A DNA stretch of 64,000 bases. Origin: Phormidium tenue FACHB-1050. GTDB lineage: Bacteria > Cyanobacteriota > Cyanobacteriia > Pseudanabaenales > Pseudanabaenaceae. The notes below the pieces were generated by a model. It was not told the origin of the DNA. It saw nothing but the letters and a program-made list of their open reading frames with translations, and searched no databases. The position numbers were made by a program, and so were the translations under genes. The stretch spans positions 1-64,000 of the forward strand of contig NZ_JACJQY010000022.1 of NCBI RefSeq assembly GCF_014696925.1, written 5' to 3'. This document shows, one piece after another, positions 34,616-42,389 of this stretch. Position 1 is the first letter of the stretch. Each line of letters opens with the position of its first letter.

Positions 34616-35189
34616 AAATTGGACAACCTAAAGTTTGGCGACTGTCATTTTTGGTGAATGGATGCGTACCACTCGCGATCGTACAAAGATATAGACGAGT
34701 GCGATCGTCCAAATTCCGAACACCCGTAAACTCTGTATCCGCACAGGTTCGCAAATTCTTGAAAATTGTACCCCGCAAATTTGTACCCCGTAGATTAGAA
34801 CCCTTCATAATTGCGCCTGTAAAATCAGCCTCTATCAAATTTGCACCACTAAAATTAGTGACACTGAGATTAGCCCGAATAAATTTACTATTAGAAGAGT
34901 TTGACCAAGTTAAATTTGCCCAACTTAAATCTGCATCCGAAAAATTGGCTCCCCTGAGTAAAGCACCCCTCAAATTAGTCTCAATCAAATTCGCCCCTGT
35001 CAAATTTGCCTCAATTAAATTAGCGCTACTCAGATCAGCTTTATTTAAGGTCGAGCCACGCAAATCAATACCAATTAAGACAACACTGCGTAGTTGAGCG
35101 TTACTGAGATCTATGTTAGAAAAGTTACGTTGTCCCTGTCTATATAGTTCCAACAGTTGCGCGACTTCCAAAGCGGTTACTCCTAACAA
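34614..35189 (-). CDS. Pentapeptide repeat protein
   Basis: A 191-residue protein with about 20 tandem A(D/N)LXX-type repeats (for example LIEANLTGANLIETNLRGALLRGANFSDADLSWANL), which fold as a right-handed quadrilateral beta-helix. The C-terminal part (about 140-190) departs from the repeat and has FTGVRNLDDRTRLYLC. There is no signal peptide. Such proteins are abundant in cyanobacteria and mostly of unknown function. Confidence 0.85.
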   Translation of the reverse strand: MLGVTALEVAQLLELYRQGQRNFSNIDLSNAQLRSVVLIGIDLRGSTLNKADLSSANLIEANLTGANLIETNLRGALLRGANFSDADLSWANLTWSNSSNSKFIRANLSVTNFSGANLIEADFTGAIMKGSNLRGTNLRGTIFKNLRTCADTEFTGVRNLDDRTRLYLCTIASGTHPFTKNDSRQTLGCPI

Positions 35190-35492
35190 AATGGTATTGC
35201 TTAATTATCTTGAGTTACTGCCAATAAAAATATAGCGATCGCCAGCAACTAGCAAATTTATTTGAAAATTTCGGTCTGGGCTAAAATTTTAGCTTACTTT
35301 AAGCTTTCATCTCAAGCCAAAATCATAAAAGCCGCTTATAACAACGTGATAAGGAATGAAAATTAATTAACTTGTGCAATTAAAACCAAAATTTGTTGGG
35401 GCGGGCTTCGCCCGCCCCAACAAATTTTGGTTTTAATTAATTTTCATTCCTAATAATTAGTGTCTACTAAATGCGATCGCTATTCCCAAAAA
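35190..35492. other. Intergenic region with a long quasi-palindrome
   Basis: A 303-base gap. The first 160 bases have no clear feature. A quasi-palindrome covers 35352-35451. I see no gene. Confidence 0.6.
35352..35451. repeat. 100-bp nested quasi-palindrome
   Basis: The inner hairpin has perfect 29-nt arms (35378-35406 and 35410-35438) with loop TTC and core GGGGCGGGC-TTC-GCCCGCCCC. Outside it, AGGAATGAAAATTAATTAA (35352-35370) is matched by its exact complement at 35433-35451. The outer left arm is separated from the inner by CTTGTGC. Confidence 0.82.
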
Positions 35493-35945
35493 TCAATCCC
35501 AAAAATCAACATTGAGCATTGTGTCGATATCGCGACCAAATTGCCATGTATCTGGGAATTGGTATTCAGGATATTCAATCTTGATCCGCTTTAAGGAAGT
35601 TTCAAAGCAATCATCAAACATTTTTAAGAAGTGACGCTTGAGGCTAGGTGACTGCCTTAGCAGCGTTTTTAGTTCATCGCGTTGCTCGAATATTGTTAAC
35701 AACCAGCCTCGATAACAGTCAGGCATATCAACATAGCATCGTTTCAGAATATGTTCGATCAACCTTTTGAGCCTAGTTTCTACCTCACGCTTATTACTAC
35801 CTGACAAACCCTCTAACTCCTCTATTAAATTTTCGACATCAAGATTGTGAAAGTCACCCGCCTTTAATTGGGCGATCGCAGTCTCTAGCCATAGATCAAG
35901 ATCGCGATCGTACAAAGATAATGATGGTGCAATTGCTTGAGTCAT
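35493..35945 (-). CDS. DUF29 family protein, copy 2 (divergent)
   Basis: A 150-residue DUF29 protein with YDRDLDLWLETAIAQLKAGDFHNLDVENLIEELEGLSGSNKREVETRLKRLIEHILKRCY and WLLTIFEQRDELKTLLRQSPSLKRHFLKMFDDCF. It belongs to the same family as the copies at 25557 and 62408 but is much less similar. Its function is unknown. A short poly-purine spacer precedes it and no partner gene is evident. Confidence 0.82.
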   Translation of the reverse strand: MTQAIAPSLSLYDRDLDLWLETAIAQLKAGDFHNLDVENLIEELEGLSGSNKREVETRLKRLIEHILKRCYVDMPDCYRGWLLTIFEQRDELKTLLRQSPSLKRHFLKMFDDCFETSLKRIKIEYPEYQFPDTWQFGRDIDTMLNVDFWD

Positions 35946-36030
35946 ATTGCCTCATTTGATTTTTGGTTATAAATTCTACATGAATAGCCTTAGGAAAAAT
36001 TTAGCTACTCCCTTCCCAGTCTACAACTAG

Positions 36031-36069
36031 ACCTTGGTGATGCGGCACTTCGCGCCGCATCACTAAGGT
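36031..36069. repeat. Single palindrome
   Basis: Arms ACCTTGGTGATGCGGC and GCCGCATCACTAAGGT with core ACTTCGC and one mismatch. Confidence 0.7.
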
Positions 36070-36156
36070 TCTAATGTCGCGTCTATGCAATACCATCAGG
36101 GGCTTTCCTATGGTCTGGAAAACACTATAAGATATAAGCTAAATATAAATTTTAAT

Positions 36157-36259
36157 TACAGCGATTTCCGAGCAAACGAAGCAAGAGATTTTTAGAAAGT
36201 GATGCTTTGCAACACTTTCTAAAAATCCCTTGCTTCGGGTCTGAACGCAAAGCGTTGTA
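36157..36259. repeat. C-family repeat, copy 3
   Basis: Outer ends TACAGCGATT and GCAAAGCGTTGTA; inner palindrome AAGCAAGAGATTTTTAGAAAGTG... and complement. It lies about 40 bp before the valS start. Confidence 0.78.
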
Positions 36260-36299
36260 AGTTGCCCATTACTTTTGTCTAAATTTTCAGTAACCCGCT

Positions 36300-39014
36300 A
36301 TGAGTACGACCGAGCTTCCCAAACAATATAATCCTCTCGAATCTGAAGCCAAGTGGCAAAAATATTGGGAGGAAAGTGGCGTATTTGTAGCAGCCAGCGA
36401 AAGCGAAAAAGAACCATACTGCATCATGATTCCACCACCCAATGTCACGGGCAGCTTACATATGGGTCATGCTTTTCAAGAGGTATTAATCGATATCCTG
36501 ATTCGCTATCATCGGATGCGTGGGTTTAATGCCCTGTGGTTACCTGGTACAGATCACGCCAGCATTGCTGTACAGACGATTCTCGATAAACAGATCAAAG
36601 CTGAAGGCAAAACCAATCAAGAGATTGGACGCGAAAAGTTTTTAGAGAGAGCATGGCAATGGAAAGCGGAATCGGGCGGTACGATTGTTTCGCAGTTGCG
36701 GCGCTTAGGTGTATCCGCTGACTGGACTCGCGAACGCTTCACTATGGATGAAGGCTTATCAAATTCTGTCACCGAAGCCTTTGTCAAACTTTACGAGGCT
36801 GGCTTAATTTATCGGGGCGAATATCTAGTTAACTGGTGTCCCGAATCACAATCTGCTGTATCTGATCTAGAAGTTGATAGTAAAGAAGTAAATGGTCATC
36901 TCTGGCATTTTCGCTACCCATTAGCCGATCGCTCTGGACATCTAGTAGTGGCGACTACCCGACCAGAGACTATGTTGGGTGATACGGCTGTGGCTGTAAA
37001 CCCTGAAGACGATCGCTACAAGCATCTAATTGGCAAGACGATCATGTTGCCGATCATGAATCGCGAGATTCCGATCATTGGCGATCAATATGTCGATAAA
37101 GCCTTTGGCAGTGGTTGCGTCAAAATTACACCTGCCCATGACCCTAATGACTTTGAGATGGGTAAACGTCATCAGCTTCCCTTGATCAATATTCTCAATA
37201 AAGATGGCTCGATCAATGAGAATGGAGGCGAGTTCCAAGGACAAGATCGCTTTGTAGCGCGTAAAAACGTCGTAGCAAAGCTTGATCAATTGGGCTTACT
37301 GGAAAAAATTGAAGACTATACTCATACTGTTCCCTATTCAGAGCGTGGCAAAGTACCTGTAGAACCATTGCTCTCAATTCAGTGGTTTGTGAATATTAAG
37401 CCCCTATCAGACTTTGCACTACAACAATTTGACAAGCAAAACTCGCCCACCTTCGTACCCGATCGCTGGGGGAAGGTTTACCGAGATTGGCTGATCCGCC
37501 TTAAGGATTGGTGTATTTCCCGTCAACTATGGTGGGGGCATCAGATTCCTGCTTGGTATGCACCCGATGGCACAATTTTTGTGGCGAGGACTGAGACTGA
37601 GGCATATACCCAAGCTAAGGCGAAATTTGGTGAAGATGTAACTTTAGAACGCGATCCAGATGTACTTGATACATGGTTCTCATCTGGTTTATGGCCATTC
37701 TCGACTTTGGGCTGGCCAGAGCAAACACAGGACTTTGAGACTTTTTATCCCACAAGTGTTCTAGTTACTGGGTTTGACATTATTTTCTTCTGGGTGGCAC
37801 GGATGACGATGATGGCAGGCTATTTCACGGGCAAGATGCCTTTCCACACGGTCTATATTCATGGACTGGTACGCGATGAAAACAATCAGAAGATGTCCAA
37901 ATCCAAGAATAATGGCATCGATCCGTTAGTTCTCATTAATAAATATGGAACTGATGCATTGCGCTATTCACTCGTTAAAGAAGTAACAGGCGCAGGACAA
38001 GATATCCGCCTTGACTACAATCGTAAAACTGACGAATCGACTACCGTAGAGACAGCCCGAAACTTTGCCAATAAGCTTTGGAATGCTTCACGATTTGTAA
38101 TGATGAATCTCAACTTGGAGCGGGGCTCCGCCCCGCTCCAAGTTGAGAATTTAGAACTTGCCGATCGCTGGATTTTGTCGCGTTACTACCAGACAGTTTT
38201 GCAAGTGCGTGAACAACTTGATGCATATAGTATGGGCGAAGCAACCAAAAGCCTGTATGAGTTTTTCTGGGGTGATTTCTGTGATTGGTATATTGAGCTA
38301 GTTAAGTCACGTTTACAGGAAACTGCCGCCCCTACTTCTCGCGCCACCGTGCAGCAAACTCTTGCCTTTGTCCTCGATGGGATTTTGCGCTTATTACACC
38401 CATTCATGCCCCACGTCACTGAGGAAATCTGGCAACTACTTACCTACGGTACAAGTGAACCATCGAGCGATCGCCCAGTACTTGCGATTCAACCCTATCC
38501 CGAAGTTGACACCACCCACATTAATGAAGCATTAGAAGAACAGTTCAAGTTAATCATTGGCACAATCCGCACCATTCGAAATCTTCGCGCTGAAGCTGAG
38601 ATTAAGCCTAGTCTGAAGGTGAAGGTGATTTTACAATCCGACAGCGATCGCGAAAGAGCATTACTAGAAGCAGGACAAAGCTATATTCTTGATCTGGCGA
38701 GGGTTGAGGATTTGGCAATTGTGGCAACAGTCGATGAATCCGTGACCGAAGAGGCGATCGCAGGTGTTGTTGGTACGGTACAGGCGATCGTGTCGTTAGT
38801 CGGTGTTGTAGATATTGCCCAACTGATTGCCAAGCTAGAGCGCAGTCTCAAGAAATTAGAAGGGGCGATCGCTTCTAGCCAAGGTCGTTTAAACAATGAA
38901 GGCTATGTCAAAAAAGCTCCCCCTGACGTGGTGGCAACTGCCCGTGCAGAATTGGAAGAATCCTTGAAACAACAAGAGATTCTGAAAGCGCGTTTAGCTC
39001 AGTTGCAAAAATAA
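36300..39014 (+). CDS. valS: Valine-tRNA ligase, with in-frame palindromic insert
   Basis: A 904-residue class I aminoacyl-tRNA synthetase. HIGH is replaced by the family form [14 protein letters not shown], and KMSKS is [12 protein letters not shown]. The editing domain has [19 protein letters not shown]. The C-terminal anticodon-binding domain and a coiled-coil tail (about residues 830-900) are present. A 39-bp perfect palindrome (38109-38147) lies in frame and encodes about 13 residues ([12 protein letters not shown]) in the segment between MMN and [10 protein letters not shown], a region variable in the family. The enzyme should still be functional. Confidence 0.96.
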   Translation: MSTTELPKQYNPLESEAKWQKYWEESGVFVAASESEKEPYCIMIPPPNVTGSLHMGHAFQEVLIDILIRYHRMRGFNALWLPGTDHASIAVQTILDKQIKAEGKTNQEIGREKFLERAWQWKAESGGTIVSQLRRLGVSADWTRERFTMDEGLSNSVTEAFVKLYEAGLIYRGEYLVNWCPESQSAVSDLEVDSKEVNGHLWHFRYPLADRSGHLVVATTRPETMLGDTAVAVNPEDDRYKHLIGKTIMLPIMNREIPIIGDQYVDKAFGSGCVKITPAHDPNDFEMGKRHQLPLINILNKDGSINENGGEFQGQDRFVARKNVVAKLDQLGLLEKIEDYTHTVPYSERGKVPVEPLLSIQWFVNIKPLSDFALQQFDKQNSPTFVPDRWGKVYRDWLIRLKDWCISRQLWWGHQIPAWYAPDGTIFVARTETEAYTQAKAKFGEDVTLERDPDVLDTWFSSGLWPFSTLGWPEQTQDFETFYPTSVLVTGFDIIFFWVARMTMMAGYFTGKMPFHTVYIHGLVRDENNQKMSKSKNNGIDPLVLINKYGTDALRYSLVKEVTGAGQDIRLDYNRKTDESTTVETARNFANKLWNASRFVMMNLNLERGSAPLQVENLELADRWILSRYYQTVLQVREQLDAYSMGEATKSLYEFFWGDFCDWYIELVKSRLQETAAPTSRATVQQTLAFVLDGILRLLHPFMPHVTEEIWQLLTYGTSEPSSDRPVLAIQPYPEVDTTHINEALEEQFKLIIGTIRTIRNLRAEAEIKPSLKVKVILQSDSDRERALLEAGQSYILDLARVEDLAIVATVDESVTEEAIAGVVGTVQAIVSLVGVVDIAQLIAKLERSLKKLEGAIASSQGRLNNEGYVKKAPPDVVATARAELEESLKQQEILKARLAQLQK
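38109..38147. repeat. In-frame palindrome inside valS
   Basis: Perfect 18-nt arms (38109-38126 and 38130-38147, beginning CTCAACTTGGAGCGGGGC) with a TCC loop. The length, 39 bp, is 13 codons, so the frame is kept. The core GGGGC-TCC-GCCCC is like the intergenic cores. Confidence 0.9.
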
Positions 39015-39041
39015 ATTAGTGATTCCCTAGATCTGCCTGCC

Positions 39042-39107
39042 CAGATCTCCGACTTTTTCTTTGCAGCCAAAGATTAATTGTGTTAGTCAAAGAAAAAGTC
39101 GGAGATC
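39042..39107. terminator. Hairpin after valS
   Basis: Perfect 21-nt arms (AGATCTCCGACTTTTTCTTTG at 39042-39062 and complement at 39087-39107) around a 24-nt AT-rich loop. It is 25 bp after the valS stop. Confidence 0.7.
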
Positions 39108-39148
39108 TCAATCTCTCAGCAACTGCAAGTAATAATTAATTTATTGAG

Positions 39149-39970
39149 ATGTTAAACGCTACCCTATCCGACAAGCTCGATCGCTTACGTCAAATATTTA
39201 ATGAGTCATCGCGAGTACTGGTAGCTTACTCAGGCGGTATTGATAGCACCCTTGTCGCCAAGGTTGCCTTTGATGTTTTAGGCGATCGCGCTTTAGCAAT
39301 TACTGCTAATTCACCATCATTATTACCCGCCGATCTTGCTGCGGCTCAAGTACAAGCGGAATTTATGGGACTCAAACATCAAATCGTCCAAACCGACGAG
39401 ATGAATAACCCCAACTACACCTCCAATCCAATTAACCGTTGCTATTTCTGCAAAAGTGAACTACACGACACCCTCAAGCCATTGGCGAAAACCATGGGCT
39501 ATAGCTATGTTGTCGATGGCTTAAATGCTGATGATTTGCAAGATTATCGACCAGGAATTCAAGCGGCAAAAGAACGCGGCGTGCGATCGCCTCTTGCCGA
39601 AGTAGGTATTAGCAAAATCGAAGTCCGTATGTTATCGCAATATTTAGGAATGCCTTGGTGGGATAAGCCTTCGCAACCATGCCTCAGTTCGCGATTTCCC
39701 TATGGCGAAGAAATAACCATTGAGAAATTACGTCGCGTAGGCAATGCCGAACAGTATCTACGCGATCGCGGCTGGAAAGGTGATATCCGAGTGCGATCGA
39801 TGGGTGATACGGCAAAAATCGAAGTGTCAAGCGATCGCCTGCTCGAATTTATGAACTTTATGGCGATCGCGGATCTGACTAAAACCTTTCGTGAATATGG
39901 ATTCAGTCTAATTACTTTAGACTTAGAAGGATTTCGGAGCGGAAAGCTAAATGATGCGATCGCTTTTTAA
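39149..39970 (+). CDS. larE: LarE-like ATP-dependent sacrificial sulfur transferase
   Basis: A 273-residue PP-loop ATPase. The PP-loop motif is VAYSGGIDSTLVAK (about residues 28-41). The family Cys is in SQPCLSSRFPYGEEI (about 175), the residue that donates sulfur in LarE; an additional CYFCKSELH motif (about 100) occurs. In lactobacilli LarE builds the nickel-pincer cofactor with LarB and LarC; neither is adjacent, so the role here may be different. The stop codon runs directly into half of a D-family repeat. Confidence 0.85.
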   Translation: MLNATLSDKLDRLRQIFNESSRVLVAYSGGIDSTLVAKVAFDVLGDRALAITANSPSLLPADLAAAQVQAEFMGLKHQIVQTDEMNNPNYTSNPINRCYFCKSELHDTLKPLAKTMGYSYVVDGLNADDLQDYRPGIQAAKERGVRSPLAEVGISKIEVRMLSQYLGMPWWDKPSQPCLSSRFPYGEEITIEKLRRVGNAEQYLRDRGWKGDIRVRSMGDTAKIEVSSDRLLEFMNFMAIADLTKTFREYGFSLITLDLEGFRSGKLNDAIAF

Positions 39971-40010
39971 TTCGCAAAAGTGTCGTCACACTTTCGTGAA
40001 TTGGTATAAA
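39968..40010. repeat. D-family half element after larE
   Basis: Contains the ATTCGCAAAAGTGTCGTC hairpin and the GAATTGGTATA end only. It begins exactly at the larE stop codon. Confidence 0.75.
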
Positions 40011-40746
40011 TCAAAAAAAGAGTCTGCACTTTGGGCAGACTCTTTTTTGGTAAAACATCCTGATTTTTTGAAGATTTTTGAAAAAGTTTCTGTTGATTGA
40101 TTAAAAATTCTTATACTTTATCTCTAAGTGTTTTGCTTAACTTCTTAGTTATTCTGAGTCAGTTACGATTTTTTTAACGCAAAAATCTAAATTTAGTTCA
40201 AATCGAACATATTTATCAAAATAATTCTAAACGGCTTCTGTAAATTTGTTTTTTGTATCTACCTTTAGATTGATTTATTGCAATTTCTGACACTTTATTT
40301 CTGAGATCACGTCTTCATAAGGTTTACATACGAACAAAACTCAAGAGGAATTGTCAACCAAACTGAAATTTTCTTGTATATTGAGTCGTTATGCATATAA
40401 AACTTATTTGACAGCAAAAATACCTACTTCTAAAGGCATACTTTTATGGATATTTTTTTGTAACTATTGGCACAAAGTTCCATTTTTATAAAGAATTCTA
40501 ATGAGAAAGAAGCAAAATTTCAATTTTAAGTAAACAAGAAAGTCTGTAAGCTTTTCACAGCAAGGATTTGACAGGTAAATTATTGTCATTTTGAATAACC
40601 ATGTTAATCTGAACAACATAAACAAATTTATTAATGTTTTCTCTGTAATTAGCGAAACTACTTATTAATAATTTTGTTTTTAACCCTTTAACAGTCAAGC
40701 TTTCATCAGTAATTTTTAGTCGTTTATCTTCTTTTCTGCTTTACCT
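39971..40746. other. 776-bp AT-rich intergenic region before rlpA
   Basis: After the D half-element and the terminator, about 690 bases (40053-40746) are strongly AT-rich with no ORF or long hairpin I can support. The length suggests a long 5' leader or regulatory region for the rlpA-like gene. I found no G-rich block such as a c-di-AMP riboswitch would need. Confidence 0.6.
40012..40048 (+). terminator. Rho-independent terminator
   Basis: AAAAAAAGAGTCTGC, loop ACTTTGG, GCAGACTC followed by TTTTTT. This is a canonical terminator for larE. Confidence 0.85.
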
Positions 40747-41859
40747 ATGCTTAATTGGAACTGGAGCTACACTCTCTCTACCTCAGTAGTAGCTCTTGCT
40801 ATCGTCTCAAGTCTTGCTAGCCATAGCGCACAGGCTCAAACAGGATCTCAAACAGAAGTCACAGCTACTAATGTATCTACTTCTCTATCTAACTCTTCTA
40901 ATTCTTTAAAGGTTGGCGAAACGCGATCGCAAGCATTAATTAGAACCAAAGATGATTCGATCGCTCGCATCCATACCCACAAATTAAATGGCAAAAATGC
41001 TGCCACAGTCTACGTCCGTGGTATTCCTGTAGTTACTTATATTGAATCTGAAGAATCTGCCAAATCAGTTTCAGAAAATAACTCCTCCGACACATCAAAA
41101 ACTAAAAGCGAAATTAAGGGCGAAACTAAAAAGAACTCTGAATCCCTAAAGCTAACAACCAGTCCTACTAATCTAGCCCCTAGTAACTCAGATAGTCCCG
41201 CCAAATCCGCCGATGATAGCTCTGAAAATCTGCTAACTTCAGCAAACCCTGTCGAAAGAGCTACCGCTGCCGCCGCCCTGATTAATCAACTTAATCGTGA
41301 TGGTCTCGACGCAAATAAAATTATCCCAGCTTGGAAAAATGGCAACTATGTGATCAAATTAGGCGATCGCGCCATGTTGAAATTTGATCAGCAAGCAGTT
41401 TTCCCAGAATCTCTGCAAAATCAAACACAGGATGTTTTAGAGTCAGCAAATTTGCTGCGCCGCCTCCTTGGAGGTGCTAATCCTGTACTAGAGGTTGTCA
41501 ATGCTCCCAGACCTAAGGTTGCAGCTAGATCCGCCTCGACACCAGCATTAAACAATCGCATTGTTGGCGTAATGTCTGGCATGGCTTCATGGTACGGACC
41601 TGGTTTTGATGGAAACTACAGTGCTAGTGGAGAAATCTTTAATGCTAGTGAGTTAACCGCAGCTCATCCTAGTTTGCCCTTTGGTACTTTGGTAAGGGTG
41701 GTTAACATGGATAACAACCAGTCAGTAGTAGTGCGAATTAATGATCGTGGTCCCTATGCCCATGGTCGGGTGATTGATATCTCCACAGCAGCCGCTAATG
41801 TTATTGGTCTAATTTCTTCAGGAGTTGCTCCTGTCAGACTCGAAATATTGTCTAAATAA
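40747..41859 (+). CDS. rlpA: RlpA-family septal/cell-wall protein (DPBB domain)
   Basis: A 370-residue exported protein. It has a Sec signal peptide (cleavage probably after SHSAQA, about residue 31), without a clear lipobox. A low-complexity Ser/Lys/Asn linker (about 105-165) follows, then a C-terminal double-psi beta-barrel (about 277-365) with GMASWYGPGFDGNYSASGE, AAHPSLPFGTLVRVVN and VRINDRGPYAHGRVIDIS, where the Asp is the catalytic residue of RlpA lytic transglycosylases. A middle domain (about 165-230) is conserved-looking. It probably acts on peptidoglycan during division. Confidence 0.9.
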   Translation: MLNWNWSYTLSTSVVALAIVSSLASHSAQAQTGSQTEVTATNVSTSLSNSSNSLKVGETRSQALIRTKDDSIARIHTHKLNGKNAATVYVRGIPVVTYIESEESAKSVSENNSSDTSKTKSEIKGETKKNSESLKLTTSPTNLAPSNSDSPAKSADDSSENLLTSANPVERATAAAALINQLNRDGLDANKIIPAWKNGNYVIKLGDRAMLKFDQQAVFPESLQNQTQDVLESANLLRRLLGGANPVLEVVNAPRPKVAARSASTPALNNRIVGVMSGMASWYGPGFDGNYSASGEIFNASELTAAHPSLPFGTLVRVVNMDNNQSVVVRINDRGPYAHGRVIDISTAAANVIGLISSGVAPVRLEILSK

Positions 41860-41865
41860 TCATCA

Positions 41866-41950
41866 ATCCTCACCATGAAACCGATATTGGTGTTTCTAGC
41901 ACCAAGGCGGTTGAAACATCAATATCGGTTTTTTGAAAGCCTATTGAGGC
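41866..41950. repeat. A-family repeat, degenerate copy 4
   Basis: ATGAAACCGATATTGGTGTTTCTAG...CAATATCGGTTTTTTGAAAGCC with a truncated second hairpin. The stem has TAT for TTT on both arms (GATATTGG / CAATATCG). Confidence 0.7.
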
Positions 41951-41958
41951 TTTGAGTA

Positions 41959-42040
41959 GTACAGATAAATTTTGGGAAGCGTTGCTCCGCGCCGCTTCCC
42001 AAAATTTATCTGGGCTTTAATTAAGCGCAAAGCGCTGTAA
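41959..42040. repeat. C-family repeat, copy 5
   Basis: Inner arms AGATAAATTTTGGGAAGC and complement around GTTGCTCCGCGCC; right end GCGCAAAGCGCTGTA as in C1 and C4. Confidence 0.78.
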
Positions 42041-42042
42041 TA

Positions 42043-42260
42043 ATCCCAATTCACGAAAGTGTTTCCACACTTTTGTGAATTAAAAACCAAACCCAGTAAG
42101 AGTTTTATAGCTGTCGCCATTCTTGTTAGGACATAAAACCCAAATAGTGTGAGGCGGCGCTTCGCGCCGCCTCACACTATTTGGGTTTTGATTTGTCCTG
42201 ATACAGATGGCTATAGCTATAAAATCAGAAAATGGCTCCGCCGTTTTTTGTTTTGGTATA
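42043..42260. repeat. D-family repeat interrupted by a B-family element
   Basis: The left D part (42043-42105) ends in AGAGTTTT and the right part (42222-42260) begins AAATCAGAAAATGGC and ends TTTTGGTAT. Between them is a complete B element (42106-42221). Confidence 0.85.
42106..42221. repeat. B-family repeat, copy 3 (inside D element)
   Basis: Complete B copy with the GTGTGAGGCGGCGC-TTC-GCGCCGCCTCACAC centre. It lies between two halves of a D element, and TA is present at both junctions. Confidence 0.85.
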
Positions 42261-42319
42261 AAAATTGTGCTAAACAACAAAAAGAGAGTGCTTTGCATTT
42301 TCTTTTTGCATGATTCTTT

Positions 42320-42366
42320 ATAAAAAGCATAGTCATCTCCTACCTGAGACGGCTATGCTTTTTATA
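42320..42366. terminator. Hairpin upstream of panC-cmk
   Basis: Arms TATAAAAAGCATAG and complement with a 19-nt loop, just before the TTG start. It may be an attenuator or end a small transcript. Confidence 0.55.
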
Positions 42367-42389
42367 GTAATTTCGTTGAGGTTGATTGC

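Larger units (their letters stand above)
35946..36299. other. Intergenic region with palindrome and C repeat
   Basis: This 354-base divergent gap holds a palindrome (36031-36069) and a C-family repeat (36157-36259), and no gene. The valS promoter must lie between the repeat and 36300 or within the repeat, but I cannot place it. Confidence 0.6.
41860..42389. other. 530-bp repeat cluster between rlpA and panC-cmk
   Basis: No gene. In order: a degenerate A repeat (41866-41950), a C repeat (41959-42040), a D element split by a B element (42043-42260) and a terminator-like hairpin (42320-42366). Confidence 0.75.

Noticed and set aside
40053-40746. c-di-AMP (ydaO-type) riboswitch upstream of rlpA
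   Set aside because: Considered because cdaA is in the window and such switches can precede cell-wall genes, but I found no GGG block or other consensus element in this AT-rich stretch.
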